A stretch of DNA of 21,713 nucleotides, from assembly GCA_035478795.1 (NCBI GenBank), contig DATIJJ010000027.1, positions 1 through 21,713 of the forward strand, read 5' to 3'. The DNA comes from DATIJJ01 sp035478795 (lineage in GTDB: Bacteria > Pseudomonadota > Gammaproteobacteria > DSM-16500). The stretch's first letter is position 1, and each line of letters starts with the position of its first letter. The translations under genes were made by a program, and so were the position numbers. The notes under the pieces were generated by a model. The model saw only the letters and a list, made by a program, of their open reading frames with translations, was not told the origin of the DNA and did not search any database. Shown here piece after piece: positions 7,735 through 15,919 of the stretch.

Positions 7735-8367
7735 TTAATAAACTTTTCTGAGCCAAACGAGATGAAATAGCTTATCAAGATCACCCTTAGATAATCTGAT
7801 ATGCGAACTGTCAGTAAAATTAACAATATCAAAGGAACGTTGTGTTTTTTTTAACACGCCAAATTTGGTCTGATCTCCAGCAAGCGTCACAATAACCAAT
7901 TTATCTATATAACTTTCCAGATTAGCCGTGTTCACCGGCGTCAGACCAACATAATCTCCAGCATTCGCTATTGGATAAAATCCATTATTATCAACCAAAA
8001 TCACACTAGCTGATCTATTGTTTTTTTTGAAAGAAACTATCTCATCCAGAATAGCCTGATTCGAAGATTCAGCAGAGACAATAGCATGGCTTTGAATTTT
8101 TTTTTCTTCACAGAGAGAAATAGGTGAAAAACCAACCCCATGCATCATCCAATCAAATGTACAAGAAAATTTAACTTTTCTTTTCAGAGCAACAATTACA
8201 CGCTGTATACCGTCTGCTGTAAATTTTTTTGCACCATTTTCCCAACTTCTAATAGTGTACTGGCTAATTTCCAACATATCCCCAAATTGTTGTCTTGTCA
8301 TTCCCAGATACAGTCTGATTTTTTTTAATCTTGTAGCAGGGTCCATGATCCGACTTTTTGGCTTCAT
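7735..8367 (-). CDS. XRE-family regulator with LexA-like C-terminal domain
   Basis: A 210-residue DNA-binding protein. Residues about 13-62 are an XRE/Cro helix-turn-helix (RLKKIRLYLGMTRQQFGDML then ISQYTIRSWENG). The linker contains FDWMMHGVG, which matches the EWLLHG element of many Legionella/Coxiella XRE regulators. Residues about 100-210 look like a LexA/CI-type beta-rich domain (FYPIANAGDYVGLTPV, KLVIVTLAGDQTKFGVLKK). The serine expected at the start of the S24 peptidase motif is not obvious, so self-cleavage is doubtful and the domain may serve dimerisation or sensing. ATG 8367 has GAGG 5 nt upstream, placed across the stop of the preceding gene 8 nt away. The target is unknown; the adjacent promoter with a palindrome is a candidate. 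Confidence 0.85.
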   Translation of the reverse strand: MKPKSRIMDPATRLKKIRLYLGMTRQQFGDMLEISQYTIRSWENGAKKFTADGIQRVIVALKRKVKFSCTFDWMMHGVGFSPISLCEEKKIQSHAIVSAESSNQAILDEIVSFKKNNRSASVILVDNNGFYPIANAGDYVGLTPVNTANLESYIDKLVIVTLAGDQTKFGVLKKTQRSFDIVNFTDSSHIRLSKGDLDKLFHLVWLRKVY

Positions 8368-8375
8368 CTTCGCCT

Positions 8376-8906
8376 CTACGTTATTTTATCAAACATATCA
8401 ATAACTTGCTTTCTACACTCTACCAAGCATTTTTTAAGATAATCGCCACAATCCTCTGACAGAACATTAACAGCCAAATCATTTTTTCTATCTTCTGTTG
8501 CAATAGCAATAGCATCATGATGTGCACCAAAATATGTCGACAAAGTCAACCCATGAGACAGTCCTGCATCTTCTCTCATTCCCATAATTTCTCTAGATGT
8601 TTTTGGTTGAATTTTGTGACTGTATAGATCCCACATGATAAAAATATTTTTTCTCTCTCTTGATACGACATCCAAAGGACATAATTCAATGATCGGTTTT
8701 CCTGAAATTTGTTCGTTGTGATATAAGTCTGCCCATTGCGAATCTGTCCTAAAGCTAAATCTGACAACATCAGATCGATCAAACGTATATGACATATAGG
8801 TGGCACCATAATTTTTATTTATCGCCATAAATATTTCAAAAAGCTTTATTTCACAATCTTCAGAAAATTCCAGGCATTTTGTTTTTTTATAGGAATTAAT
8901 ATCCAT
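8376..8906 (-). CDS. Solo LuxR-type autoinducer-binding domain protein (no HTH)
   Basis: A 176-residue protein that I read as an autoinducer-binding (PAS-like) domain of the LuxR family standing alone. The pattern fits: W58 and Y62 in QWADLY (compare W57 and Y61 of TraR), a GKPII segment where the family has a DP pair, W92 in FIMWDLY (compare W85), and EDAGLSHGLTLSTYFG matching the 'A..fGl..G.t.P' block. The aspartate that contacts the AHL amide (D70 in TraR) is replaced by K70, so a standard AHL ligand is uncertain. The LuxR helix-turn-helix, normally the last ~65 residues, is absent and no remnant is visible in other frames. It starts one nucleotide after the hydrolase stop and is followed 8 nt later by an XRE regulator. 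Family assignment is by pattern only. Confidence 0.6.
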   Translation of the reverse strand: MDINSYKKTKCLEFSEDCEIKLFEIFMAINKNYGATYMSYTFDRSDVVRFSFRTDSQWADLYHNEQISGKPIIELCPLDVVSRERKNIFIMWDLYSHKIQPKTSREIMGMREDAGLSHGLTLSTYFGAHHDAIAIATEDRKNDLAVNVLSEDCGDYLKKCLVECRKQVIDMFDKIT

Positions 8907-8907
8907 T

Positions 8908-9594
8908 CTATGTTTCCAAAAAAATTTTTATACAATCTTCCACAACATTGCCTTTTTCCAAAGTTGAAAGATGACCGCATTTGTTTAAAAGAATAAGGTT
9001 TGAATTGTTTATCTGTTCCGCCATAAAAAATGAATCCTGAAAAGGAGTAACCTTATCATTTTTTCCAGAGATAATCAGAGTATCGGCTACAATATTTTTT
9101 ATTAAATCTGAATAATTTTTACGATTGATAATTGCTTTTTGTTGGTTCAAATAGGCTTGTTGCCCAATATCATATGCCATTTTTTCTTCCAATAACATCC
9201 ATTCCTTTTTGGGGTTGTAATAACAAACGCCTTTTGACATTGCTACTATTTCCTTAAAAGCACCTTGCTCAGCCAGACGCATCGCTTTTCTTCGCTCTGG
9301 AATAGTTGCCTGATTAACCGCATTTGGCGTGGTATTAATCAATATCAGCTTTTTTAATTTTTCCCCCAACTTTAGGGCAGCATCAATTGCGACATACCCT
9401 CCCATTGATATACCAATAATGACAGTATCTCTTGAAGGCATTGAATTTATCAATGTATCTGACATCTTTTCAATGGCATCGAAAGAAGTCACATTCGCAT
9501 CATGGCAATCATACTGATTGCGAATATTGTTTACCATTCCCCATACATGACTGGTACATAGTAACCCCGGGATAAAAAACACCTTCATACCCAT
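8908..9594 (-). CDS. Alpha/beta hydrolase
   Basis: A 228-residue cytoplasmic alpha/beta-hydrolase with a complete triad: S63 in GISMGG, D180 in SGKNDKVTP and H208 in KCGHLSTLE. The oxyanion region FFIPGLL is near the N-terminus. The layout is like BioH, MhpC and enol-lactonase-type esterases; the substrate is unknown. An ester or lactone signal is possible given the downstream ligand-binding protein, but that is speculation. ATG 9594 has AGGA 9 nt upstream; ATG 9588, two codons later, overlaps the stop of the MFS gene as ATGA, so either start is coupled to the transporter. Base composition is AT-rich like its downstream partners. Confidence 0.85.
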   Translation of the reverse strand: MGMKVFFIPGLLCTSHVWGMVNNIRNQYDCHDANVTSFDAIEKMSDTLINSMPSRDTVIIGISMGGYVAIDAALKLGEKLKKLILINTTPNAVNQATIPERRKAMRLAEQGAFKEIVAMSKGVCYYNPKKEWMLLEEKMAYDIGQQAYLNQQKAIINRKNYSDLIKNIVADTLIISGKNDKVTPFQDSFFMAEQINNSNLILLNKCGHLSTLEKGNVVEDCIKIFLET

Positions 9595-10886
9595 TGCGGA
9601 ATATCCTTGACATTGATGCTGCAGCTCTCTTTCAGATAACATGCTGAGAAAAAAGATATTAACGCACCCGCAGCAAGATACAGACCAGGCGCAGAATTAA
9701 AATTTAATCTATTAATTAAACAGACTGCCACCACGGGCGCTGTACCGCCAAACAGCGAATAAGCCAAATTATATCCAAAACCAACAGCACTATAACGCAC
9801 GTTGGCAGGAAACATTTCCAACACTGTTCTCGTAATAGCTCCCTGATAAGCTGAACCTATGAGAGCAAGTAAAGCTTGTGCAACCACCAAATTTATCAAG
9901 CTGCCGCGCGTAATGAAAACATATAGAGGAAAAGCGCATATTGATAACAATATGGAGGCTATCATTAATATTTTTCGTCTTCCAAAAATATCTGAATAAT
10001 ATCCAAAAACAGGAACAAGCAAGACCATACAAGTCATAATAACTGTATTAACCGCCATCGTTTGACTAAATGGCAATCCAATTGTTTTTGAAGCATAGAT
10101 AGGCATATAGACAGAAACAAGATAGGTAATCATTGCGCTCGATACATACAATCCTGATGTCAATAGCATTTCCACTTTAAATTTTTTTATTGATTCAACG
10201 AATGGAAACCTGACAGTTTTGTCACTTATTTGCATTCGCACAAACTGAAATGATTCAGATGTGTTTTTTCTAAAATAATAACCTGCCATACCTGTTACTG
10301 CCGCCAGCAAAAATGGAAGCCTCCAGCCCCAGCCAGACAATTCAGCTGGTGCCATAAAAAAAGTAACGGCAGAAACAATGATTGAACTAAACAGGATACC
10401 TACACCTGAGCACGCCCATATCAGGGAAGTTGCGAAACCTCGCCGTTCATTTTGAGTCGACTCAATAACAAATGAGCAAGCTCCAGCCACTTCACCACCT
10501 ATCGTCACGCCTTGCAATATTCTCAAGATAATAAGCAAGATGGGCGCCAGCTTCCCGGCCTGGCTATAAGTCGGAAGCACTCCGATTAACGCGGTACTGG
10601 TGGCAATCAGGATGATGGAGTATATCAACACCTTTTTTCGGCCAACCCTGTCGCCGAAATGACCAAATAAAACAGCGCCCAATGGCCGTACAAAAAAACC
10701 AATCGCAAATACAGAGTAAGCAAGTACGATTGAAATAACCTTGTCTTCATGAGGAAAAAACAACGGCGCTAAAACAGGAGCAAGGTAGGCATACACAGAA
10801 AAATCATACCACTCCAAAATAGTACCAAGAGAACAAGCTGCTAACACGCGTCGTGGAACTTTCATTTTTTCTTGAACCGAAATCAA
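9585..10886 (-). CDS. MFS transporter, metabolite:H+ symporter (MHS, ProP-like) family
   Basis: A 433-residue inner-membrane permease with about 12 hydrophobic segments. It has the MHS signature ILEWYDFSVYAYLAP in TM1, the MFS motif A GHFGDRVGRKKVL after TM2, a second copy GYYSDIFGRRKIL in the middle, and RILQGVTIGGE in TM4. The family moves small organic acids, betaines, proline or shikimate with protons; the substrate here is not readable. The start is TTG 10886, 8 nt after a strong GGAGG that lies in the last codons of the second potD; the first in-frame ATG (10865) has no good ribosome site. The gap to potD is 3 nt and the stop overlaps the hydrolase start. Confidence 0.9.
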   Translation of the reverse strand: MISVQEKMKVPRRVLAACSLGTILEWYDFSVYAYLAPVLAPLFFPHEDKVISIVLAYSVFAIGFFVRPLGAVLFGHFGDRVGRKKVLIYSIILIATSTALIGVLPTYSQAGKLAPILLIILRILQGVTIGGEVAGACSFVIESTQNERRGFATSLIWACSGVGILFSSIIVSAVTFFMAPAELSGWGWRLPFLLAAVTGMAGYYFRKNTSESFQFVRMQISDKTVRFPFVESIKKFKVEMLLTSGLYVSSAMITYLVSVYMPIYASKTIGLPFSQTMAVNTVIMTCMVLLVPVFGYYSDIFGRRKILMIASILLSICAFPLYVFITRGSLINLVVAQALLALIGSAYQGAITRTVLEMFPANVRYSAVGFGYNLAYSLFGGTAPVVAVCLINRLNFNSAPGLYLAAGALISFFSACYLKESCSINVKDIPQWV

Positions 10887-10889
10887 TCT

Positions 10890-11939
10890 TCACCCCTCCA
10901 TCTTCAACTGCTCCCAATATTTCTCAAGCAGCGCATATGTCGTATCACCAATATCCACCTCAAACTGCCCGTGGCTTAATACTTCCGGCGATGGATAAAG
11001 CACCGCGTCATTTTTAATATCAGGAGGCAATAAATTTTTGGCAGCGAGATTCGCCGTTGAGTAACTGATCGCCAGACTCACTTTTTTCGCAATGTCAGGA
11101 CGCATCAGAAAATCAAGGAATTTGTAGGCATTGGCTCGATGCGGCGCATTTTTCAAAATGACAAAATTGTCTACCCAGATTTCAAAACCCTCCGTGGGAT
11201 ACACAAAATTAAGCTTCGTATTTTCCGTGCGTGCGCGCGCAAGATCACCATTCCAGGCAATGCCAATCGCAGCATCTTCATCAATCAGAATCGATGCGAC
11301 AGCGTCTGTATTAAAAAGACGAATGTTTGGCATGAGGGTCCGTAATTTCTGATAAGCTTCCTTAATGTGCGCCGGATTGGTGTCATTAATGGAATAACCC
11401 AACATCAAAAGCGCCATCGAAAAAGCTTCTCGCGGATCATCCAGAATCATCAACTGATTGAAATATTTTTTATTGAATAAATCCGACCAGTGAACAATAT
11501 TACCTGCCGAAAAATAATTTCGATTGGTAAAAATTCCCGTAATTCCCCACACAAAAGGTATACTGAAATCACTATGGGGATCATAACGAAGATCCAGAAA
11601 AAAAGGATCAAGATTTTTGTATCCGGAAAGCCGGGTCTTGTCCAGCTTCTCCAGCATGTTCTGGTGGCGCATGCGGTCCACATAATAACTGGAAGGCTCT
11701 ACCACGTCATATTCCGGACGCGTCGTCGCACGTAATTTGGAATACATGATTTCATTGGTTTCGTAGGAACTGTAATTCACCCGGATCCCGGTTTCTCTTT
11801 CAAATTGCGCAATCACATAGCCCGGAATTTCTTCTCCAAATGTGTAAACATTCACAACGTTTGGAACATCCGCAAAAAGACGATCCGTCACCGCCAGCGA
11901 AAAAAGAACAATTGCATAAAAACAAATTAAACGAAGCAT
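10890..11939 (-). CDS. potD: Second PotD-like periplasmic polyamine-binding protein
   Basis: A periplasmic substrate-binding protein of 349 residues, the same length as its upstream paralogue and about half identical by eye. A signal peptide covers about residues 1-23 (LFA). Compared with E. coli PotD, the Ser-x-Tyr block (PSSYYVD), the acidic DDPREAF block, WNGD, IWVD and the late tyrosine are kept. However W34 becomes F34, Y37 becomes E37 and Q327 becomes E327, while E36 is retained. That should change how the polyamine head is held, so ligand or affinity may differ. It lies 33 nt after the first potD and 3 nt before the MFS gene. Its last codons (MEG) supply the MFS ribosome-binding site. 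Confidence 0.92.
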   Translation of the reverse strand: MLRLICFYAIVLFSLAVTDRLFADVPNVVNVYTFGEEIPGYVIAQFERETGIRVNYSSYETNEIMYSKLRATTRPEYDVVEPSSYYVDRMRHQNMLEKLDKTRLSGYKNLDPFFLDLRYDPHSDFSIPFVWGITGIFTNRNYFSAGNIVHWSDLFNKKYFNQLMILDDPREAFSMALLMLGYSINDTNPAHIKEAYQKLRTLMPNIRLFNTDAVASILIDEDAAIGIAWNGDLARARTENTKLNFVYPTEGFEIWVDNFVILKNAPHRANAYKFLDFLMRPDIAKKVSLAISYSTANLAAKNLLPPDIKNDAVLYPSPEVLSHGQFEVDIGDTTYALLEKYWEQLKMEG

Positions 11940-11972
11940 GGGTTTTTCCCTGGCAATAATAGCATTGGTTGT

Positions 11973-13022
11973 TTACCCTTCCATCTTCAACTTTTCCCAG
12001 TACCGTTCATACAATTCAAGCGCCTCATCAGGAATATCCGTTTGATATTGTCCACGCTGCAACACAGCATGTGAGGGATAAATGATCGGATTGTCACGAA
12101 TTTCTTTTGGCAATAATTTTTTTGCAGCAAGATTCGTGGTCGGATAATCATTGGCAAGACTCGCCATTTTCGCAATATCCGCACGCATCATGAAATTTAA
12201 AAATCGATGCGCATTTTCACGATGCGGTGCATTCAAAGGGATAGCAAAACTGTCAACCCAGATCACAAAACCTTCTTTGGGAAAAATAAAATCCAGCAGG
12301 GGATTTTCTTTTTTTGCCTTGTAAACATCGCCATTCCAGGCCATGCCCATGCCGACATCCTCATCAATCAAAATGGTAATCACACCATCACTTTTGAAAA
12401 CCTTGACGTTTTGGCTTAATTCCTTCAATTTCAAATAAGCCTGTTTGATGTGCTCCGGATTGGCATCGTTGATGGAATACCCGAGAGCAAGCAATGCCAT
12501 CGCGAACACTTCGCGCGAATCATCCAGTAACATCAGCTGATTGTCATATTTTTTATCCCACAAATCCGCCCAGCCTGTCACCCTGTTTTGCGAAAATTCG
12601 TTTGTGTCCTGAAAAATACCGGTCACACCCCAAATAAACGGAACACTGAAACGATTGTGCGGATCATAAGACTGATTCAAAAACGCCGGATCTTCATTTT
12701 TGAAATGGGACAATTTTGATTTATCCAGTTTTTCCAGCATGCCCTGGCGCCCCATGCGATCAATGTAATAACTGGAAGGCTCAATCACATCATAGCCGCT
12801 ACCTCCATCTGTCGTCGCCTTCAGCTTGGCATACATCGTCTCATTGCTGTCATACGTCGAAAAATTCACCTTGATGCCCGTCTCTTTTTCGAATTGCTGA
12901 ATGATCGATTCCGGTATCACGCCTGACCAGGTATATAAATTAAGAACGTTATCTTCCGCTGCAAAAAGACTGGATGAAAGAAAAAGACAACTGAGGATAA
13001 ATACCGGGAGCCATCGTCTCAT
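11973..13022 (-). CDS. potD: Spermidine/putrescine-binding protein PotD
   Basis: The substrate-binding component of the polyamine ABC importer, periplasmic, 349 residues. The signal peptide ends near residue 21 (SLFAA). Conserved contacts compared with E. coli PotD: W32 (W34), the PSSYYID segment, DDSREVF with both acidic residues, GMAWNGD, VIWVDSFAIP, the NDYPTTNLAA tyrosine and Q327. E36 and Y37 of the E. coli protein are replaced by G34 and V35, so the ligand preference may not be that of spermidine. ATG 13022 overlaps the potC stop as ATGA, with GGGAG 9 nt upstream. The frame is open further upstream but that part lies inside potC and is rejected. Confidence 0.95.
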   Translation of the reverse strand: MRRWLPVFILSCLFLSSSLFAAEDNVLNLYTWSGVIPESIIQQFEKETGIKVNFSTYDSNETMYAKLKATTDGGSGYDVIEPSSYYIDRMGRQGMLEKLDKSKLSHFKNEDPAFLNQSYDPHNRFSVPFIWGVTGIFQDTNEFSQNRVTGWADLWDKKYDNQLMLLDDSREVFAMALLALGYSINDANPEHIKQAYLKLKELSQNVKVFKSDGVITILIDEDVGMGMAWNGDVYKAKKENPLLDFIFPKEGFVIWVDSFAIPLNAPHRENAHRFLNFMMRADIAKMASLANDYPTTNLAAKKLLPKEIRDNPIIYPSHAVLQRGQYQTDIPDEALELYERYWEKLKMEG

Positions 13023-13789
13023 GGTTTTTTTCTCCCGATCAACTGGGCAAGGACAATGGCCACCAGTGTCAAAAGGAAAGTGATACTGCAAAGTGCGTTG
13101 ATTTCCGGCTTGACACCGAGACGCACCATCGAATAAATTTTCAGCGGTAAAATTTCAAAATCAGGTCCTGCGACAAAATAACTGATGATGACATCATCCA
13201 GAGACAGCGTAAAACTCAGCAACCAGCCCGCCAGAAGCGCAGGCCAGAGTAACGGCAGAATAATGCGCGTAAAAATAACCGTGTCCTTTGCGCCAAGATC
13301 TTTCGCCGCCTCAAAAATATACTGGTCAAAACTCACGATGCGACTGTATACCGTTACCACCACAAACGGTATGCAAAAAGTAATGTGTGCCAGTGACAAA
13401 CTCCAGAAACCCAGCGAAATTTTGATGAGACTGAATAAAATCAGTAATGAAATTCCCATCACAATATCCGGTGATAAAATCAGGATAAACACCAGACCGT
13501 ATAAAACCCTTCGCCCAAAAAATTCATATCGATAAAGACAGACCGCGGCCAACCCGCCAATGCAAGTCGCGATAGTCGCCGCAACCATTCCGAGCACAAA
13601 AGAATGCCCGACCGCGACCCAAAGATCCTTGTCGAAAAATAATTCCTGATACCACCGCATGGAAAATCCATGCCAGATCAGCGAATACTGGGCCTTGTTG
13701 AAGGAATAGGCGATGAGCACGATAATCGGAATGTAAAAAAATAAATAAATAGCCGAGAGATAGGAAGCCGCAGGCAAACGTTTCATCAT
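13019..13789 (-). CDS. potC: Spermidine/putrescine ABC transporter permease PotC
   Basis: A 256-residue inner-membrane permease with about six transmembrane helices. The ABC-permease EAA loop is EAAKDLGAKDTVIFTRIILP at about 162-181, where the ATPase PotA docks. It has the usual PotC length. ATG 13789 overlaps the potB stop (ATGA), and the stop overlaps the first potD start (ATGA), so potB, potC and potD are translationally coupled. With PotB it forms the membrane channel of the importer. Confidence 0.96.
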   Translation of the reverse strand: MMKRLPAASYLSAIYLFFYIPIIVLIAYSFNKAQYSLIWHGFSMRWYQELFFDKDLWVAVGHSFVLGMVAATIATCIGGLAAVCLYRYEFFGRRVLYGLVFILILSPDIVMGISLLILFSLIKISLGFWSLSLAHITFCIPFVVVTVYSRIVSFDQYIFEAAKDLGAKDTVIFTRIILPLLWPALLAGWLLSFTLSLDDVIISYFVAGPDFEILPLKIYSMVRLGVKPEINALCSITFLLTLVAIVLAQLIGRKKP

Positions 13790-14640
13790 AGGAAATCCCG
13801 TGACTGGTTACTGCGCGTACTTCGCCAGTAAATCAATAACAGAACAGCCAAAAGCAGGGTAAACACGATACTGATGGCGGATCCCAATGGCCAGTTTTCA
13901 GCAATCAAAAACTGATTCTGAATCAGATTGCCAAGCAGGATGGACTTTGAGCCGCCCAGCAAATCCGGAATATAGAAAATAGTCATGGCAGGTAAAAAGA
14001 CCAGAATGGAGCCTGACAAAATACCTGGCAGTGTCAGCGGCAAAATAATTTTTCGAAAAGTCGTCAGGCGATTCGCACCCAGATCCCGCGCGGCATCAAT
14101 CAGGCGATGATCCAGACGCTCAATGTTGGTCAGTAGCGGCAAAATCATGAAGGGCAATAAATTATAAACCAGACCAATCATCACCGATGTGTCAGTGAAC
14201 AGCAGTGGCAACGGTTTATCAATCACACCCAGCCACAACAGGATCGAATTGATCACCCCTTTCGGTTTTAAAATAGTGATCATCGAGTAGCAGCGAATGA
14301 GTGAACTTGTCCAGAAAGGAATGATGACCAATAAAATCAGGAGATTTTTAAGGCTGCCCTGCATGCGCGCAATCAGATAGGCAAAAGGATAACCCAACAA
14401 CAGACAGATCAGGGTGCAAATGCCTGCAATATAAAACGATTCCTTGAATATTTTAATATAGATGGAATTATCCAGTTGTAAATAATTAATCACAGTGAGC
14501 GGCAGCGTAATCAGGCTCGCATCATTACGACTGAGGAAGCTTGCAATCGTGACCAGCCCAAATGGCAGCAAGGCAAAAATGAGTAGCCAGAACCAGATGA
14601 CAGAAAGTGAAAACTGTTTGAAAAAACTGTCATGTTTCAT
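13786..14640 (-). CDS. potB: Spermidine/putrescine ABC transporter permease PotB
   Basis: A 284-residue permease with about six membrane helices, partner of PotC. The EAA-type loop is IDAARDLGANRLTTFRKIILP in the second half. ATG 14640 lies inside the 3' end of potA (11-nt overlap). A strong GGAGG precedes it by 12 nt, longer than ideal, and there is no alternative start codon in between. The open frame further upstream, within potA, is rejected because it encodes no family sequence. Confidence 0.95.
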   Translation of the reverse strand: MKHDSFFKQFSLSVIWFWLLIFALLPFGLVTIASFLSRNDASLITLPLTVINYLQLDNSIYIKIFKESFYIAGICTLICLLLGYPFAYLIARMQGSLKNLLILLVIIPFWTSSLIRCYSMITILKPKGVINSILLWLGVIDKPLPLLFTDTSVMIGLVYNLLPFMILPLLTNIERLDHRLIDAARDLGANRLTTFRKIILPLTLPGILSGSILVFLPAMTIFYIPDLLGGSKSILLGNLIQNQFLIAENWPLGSAISIVFTLLLAVLLLIYWRSTRSNQSRDFL

Positions 14641-15724
14641 ACGGTAAAATGACCTCCCAACCTGACAGCCAGGTTGCAAAGACCTGTTCACCCATGGCAT
14701 ATTCCAGACGATCGTCATCTTCATCAAAAAATTCAGTCGCGGCCACCAGCTGGTTGTTGGACAGGCGCACCATGAGATCCACCGTGGTGCCTTTATAAAT
14801 CACTTCCTCGACAGTCCCTGCAAACATGTCATGGGTATCATCGACTTCCGACTGATCCCAGACACGCAAATCCTCCGGTCTCACCAGAACATGCGCTTTT
14901 TGGCCGACAACAAATGGCCTCGAACTTTTGATCACACGTTCCTTGCCCTGAATGTTGACTGTGATTTTATTTTCGTGGATCGCAAGGACTTCACTCTCAA
15001 AAATATTCACCTCGCCGATGAATTGGGCGACGGTCAGATTTTGTGGTTTTTCATAAACCTGCCGAGGCGTGCCAATTTGCTCAATACCACCTTCATGCAT
15101 GACGACCACACGGTCTGACATCGAGAGCGCTTCTTCCTGATCGTGCGTCACAAAAATAAAAGTAATCCCGAGTTTGCGCTGCAATTGCTTCAGCTCAATT
15201 TGCATGGTTTTGCGCAGGCGATAATCCAGTGAACTCAGCGGTTCATCCAGCAGCAACACCAGCGGGCGATTGACGACCGCGCGGGCAATGGCGACACGTT
15301 GCTGCTGACCACCGCTCAACTGTTCCGGTTTGCGCTTCGCATATTTTTCCAGCTTGACGATTTTCAGAACTTCCGCAACACGCTCTTCAATTTCGTGTTT
15401 AGGTAATTTTTGACAGCGCAAGCCAAATGCAACATTTTCATAAACGGTCATGTGAGGGAAAAGCGCGTAACTCTGAAAAACCGTGTGAACGTGACGTAAA
15501 TGCGGCGGAAGACCATCGACATCCTTGCCGTTAATAAAAATTTTACCCGTCGTCGGTGTCTCAAATCCGGAAATCAGACGCAACAGCGTTGTTTTACCAC
15601 ATCCCGACGGTCCCAGTAAGGTAAGAAACTCACCGTTACGTACTTCGAGAGTGATATCAAACAAAATTTGATGATCATGGATTGTCTTCGAAACGCCTCG
15701 AAGTTCGATTACATTCGCTGTCAT
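14630..15724 (-). CDS. potA: Spermidine/putrescine ABC transporter ATP-binding protein PotA
   Basis: The 364-residue ATPase of the importer, cytoplasmic face of the inner membrane. Walker A is GPSGCGKTT at 38-46, the Q-loop Q85, signature LSGGQ at 137-141, Walker B LVLLLDE at 156-162, D-loop D168 and switch H195. The C-terminal ~120 residues are the TOBE-type regulatory domain (VRPEDLRVW and following), as in E. coli PotA. It is the first gene of the series and has a good promoter 35-60 nt upstream. ATG 15724 follows AGAGGA closely. Its end overlaps potB. Confidence 0.97.
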   Translation of the reverse strand: MTANVIELRGVSKTIHDHQILFDITLEVRNGEFLTLLGPSGCGKTTLLRLISGFETPTTGKIFINGKDVDGLPPHLRHVHTVFQSYALFPHMTVYENVAFGLRCQKLPKHEIEERVAEVLKIVKLEKYAKRKPEQLSGGQQQRVAIARAVVNRPLVLLLDEPLSSLDYRLRKTMQIELKQLQRKLGITFIFVTHDQEEALSMSDRVVVMHEGGIEQIGTPRQVYEKPQNLTVAQFIGEVNIFESEVLAIHENKITVNIQGKERVIKSSRPFVVGQKAHVLVRPEDLRVWDQSEVDDTHDMFAGTVEEVIYKGTTVDLMVRLSNNQLVAATEFFDEDDDRLEYAMGEQVFATWLSGWEVILPYET

Positions 15725-15758
15725 TTTCCTCTGTGTTCCGCAATGAGAGATCGCTCAA

Positions 15759-15787
15759 ATTATGGAGTTTAATAGTAGTGATGTCTA
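15759..15787 (-). promoter_or_regulatory. Sigma70-like promoter of the pot operon
   Basis: On the minus strand TAGACA (15782-15787; 5 of 6) is followed after exactly 17 nt by CATAAT (15759-15764; 5 of 6). It lies 35 nt before the potA start and no other good promoter is seen in the 195-bp gap to the divergent PurQ-like gene. Confidence 0.65.
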
Positions 15788-15919
15788 GCATTTTTGGGGA
15801 TCGGTTTCACGAGAAAAAAAGGCCCTTCCAGCCGGGAAAGCTTTATGTTCAGACCATTCCATGGTATCCTGGCGACCCCGTGCGAAAGCGCCATCCCACA
15901 CACCACTGGAACCCATTTT

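Noticed and set aside
7641..7832. A 63-residue hydrophobic open frame on the minus strand
   Set aside because: It overlaps the XRE 3' end, covers the small-gene promoter and has no ribosome site or family likeness.
8300..8400. LuxR HTH lost by frameshift at the end of the sensor gene
   Set aside because: No LuxR-type HTH sequence is visible in any frame after the stop; the next gene starts 8 nt later with its own ribosome site and an XRE fold.
10890..11939. Second potD as a decaying pseudogene
   Set aside because: It is full length with signal peptide, most ligand-site motifs and intact coupling to the next gene.
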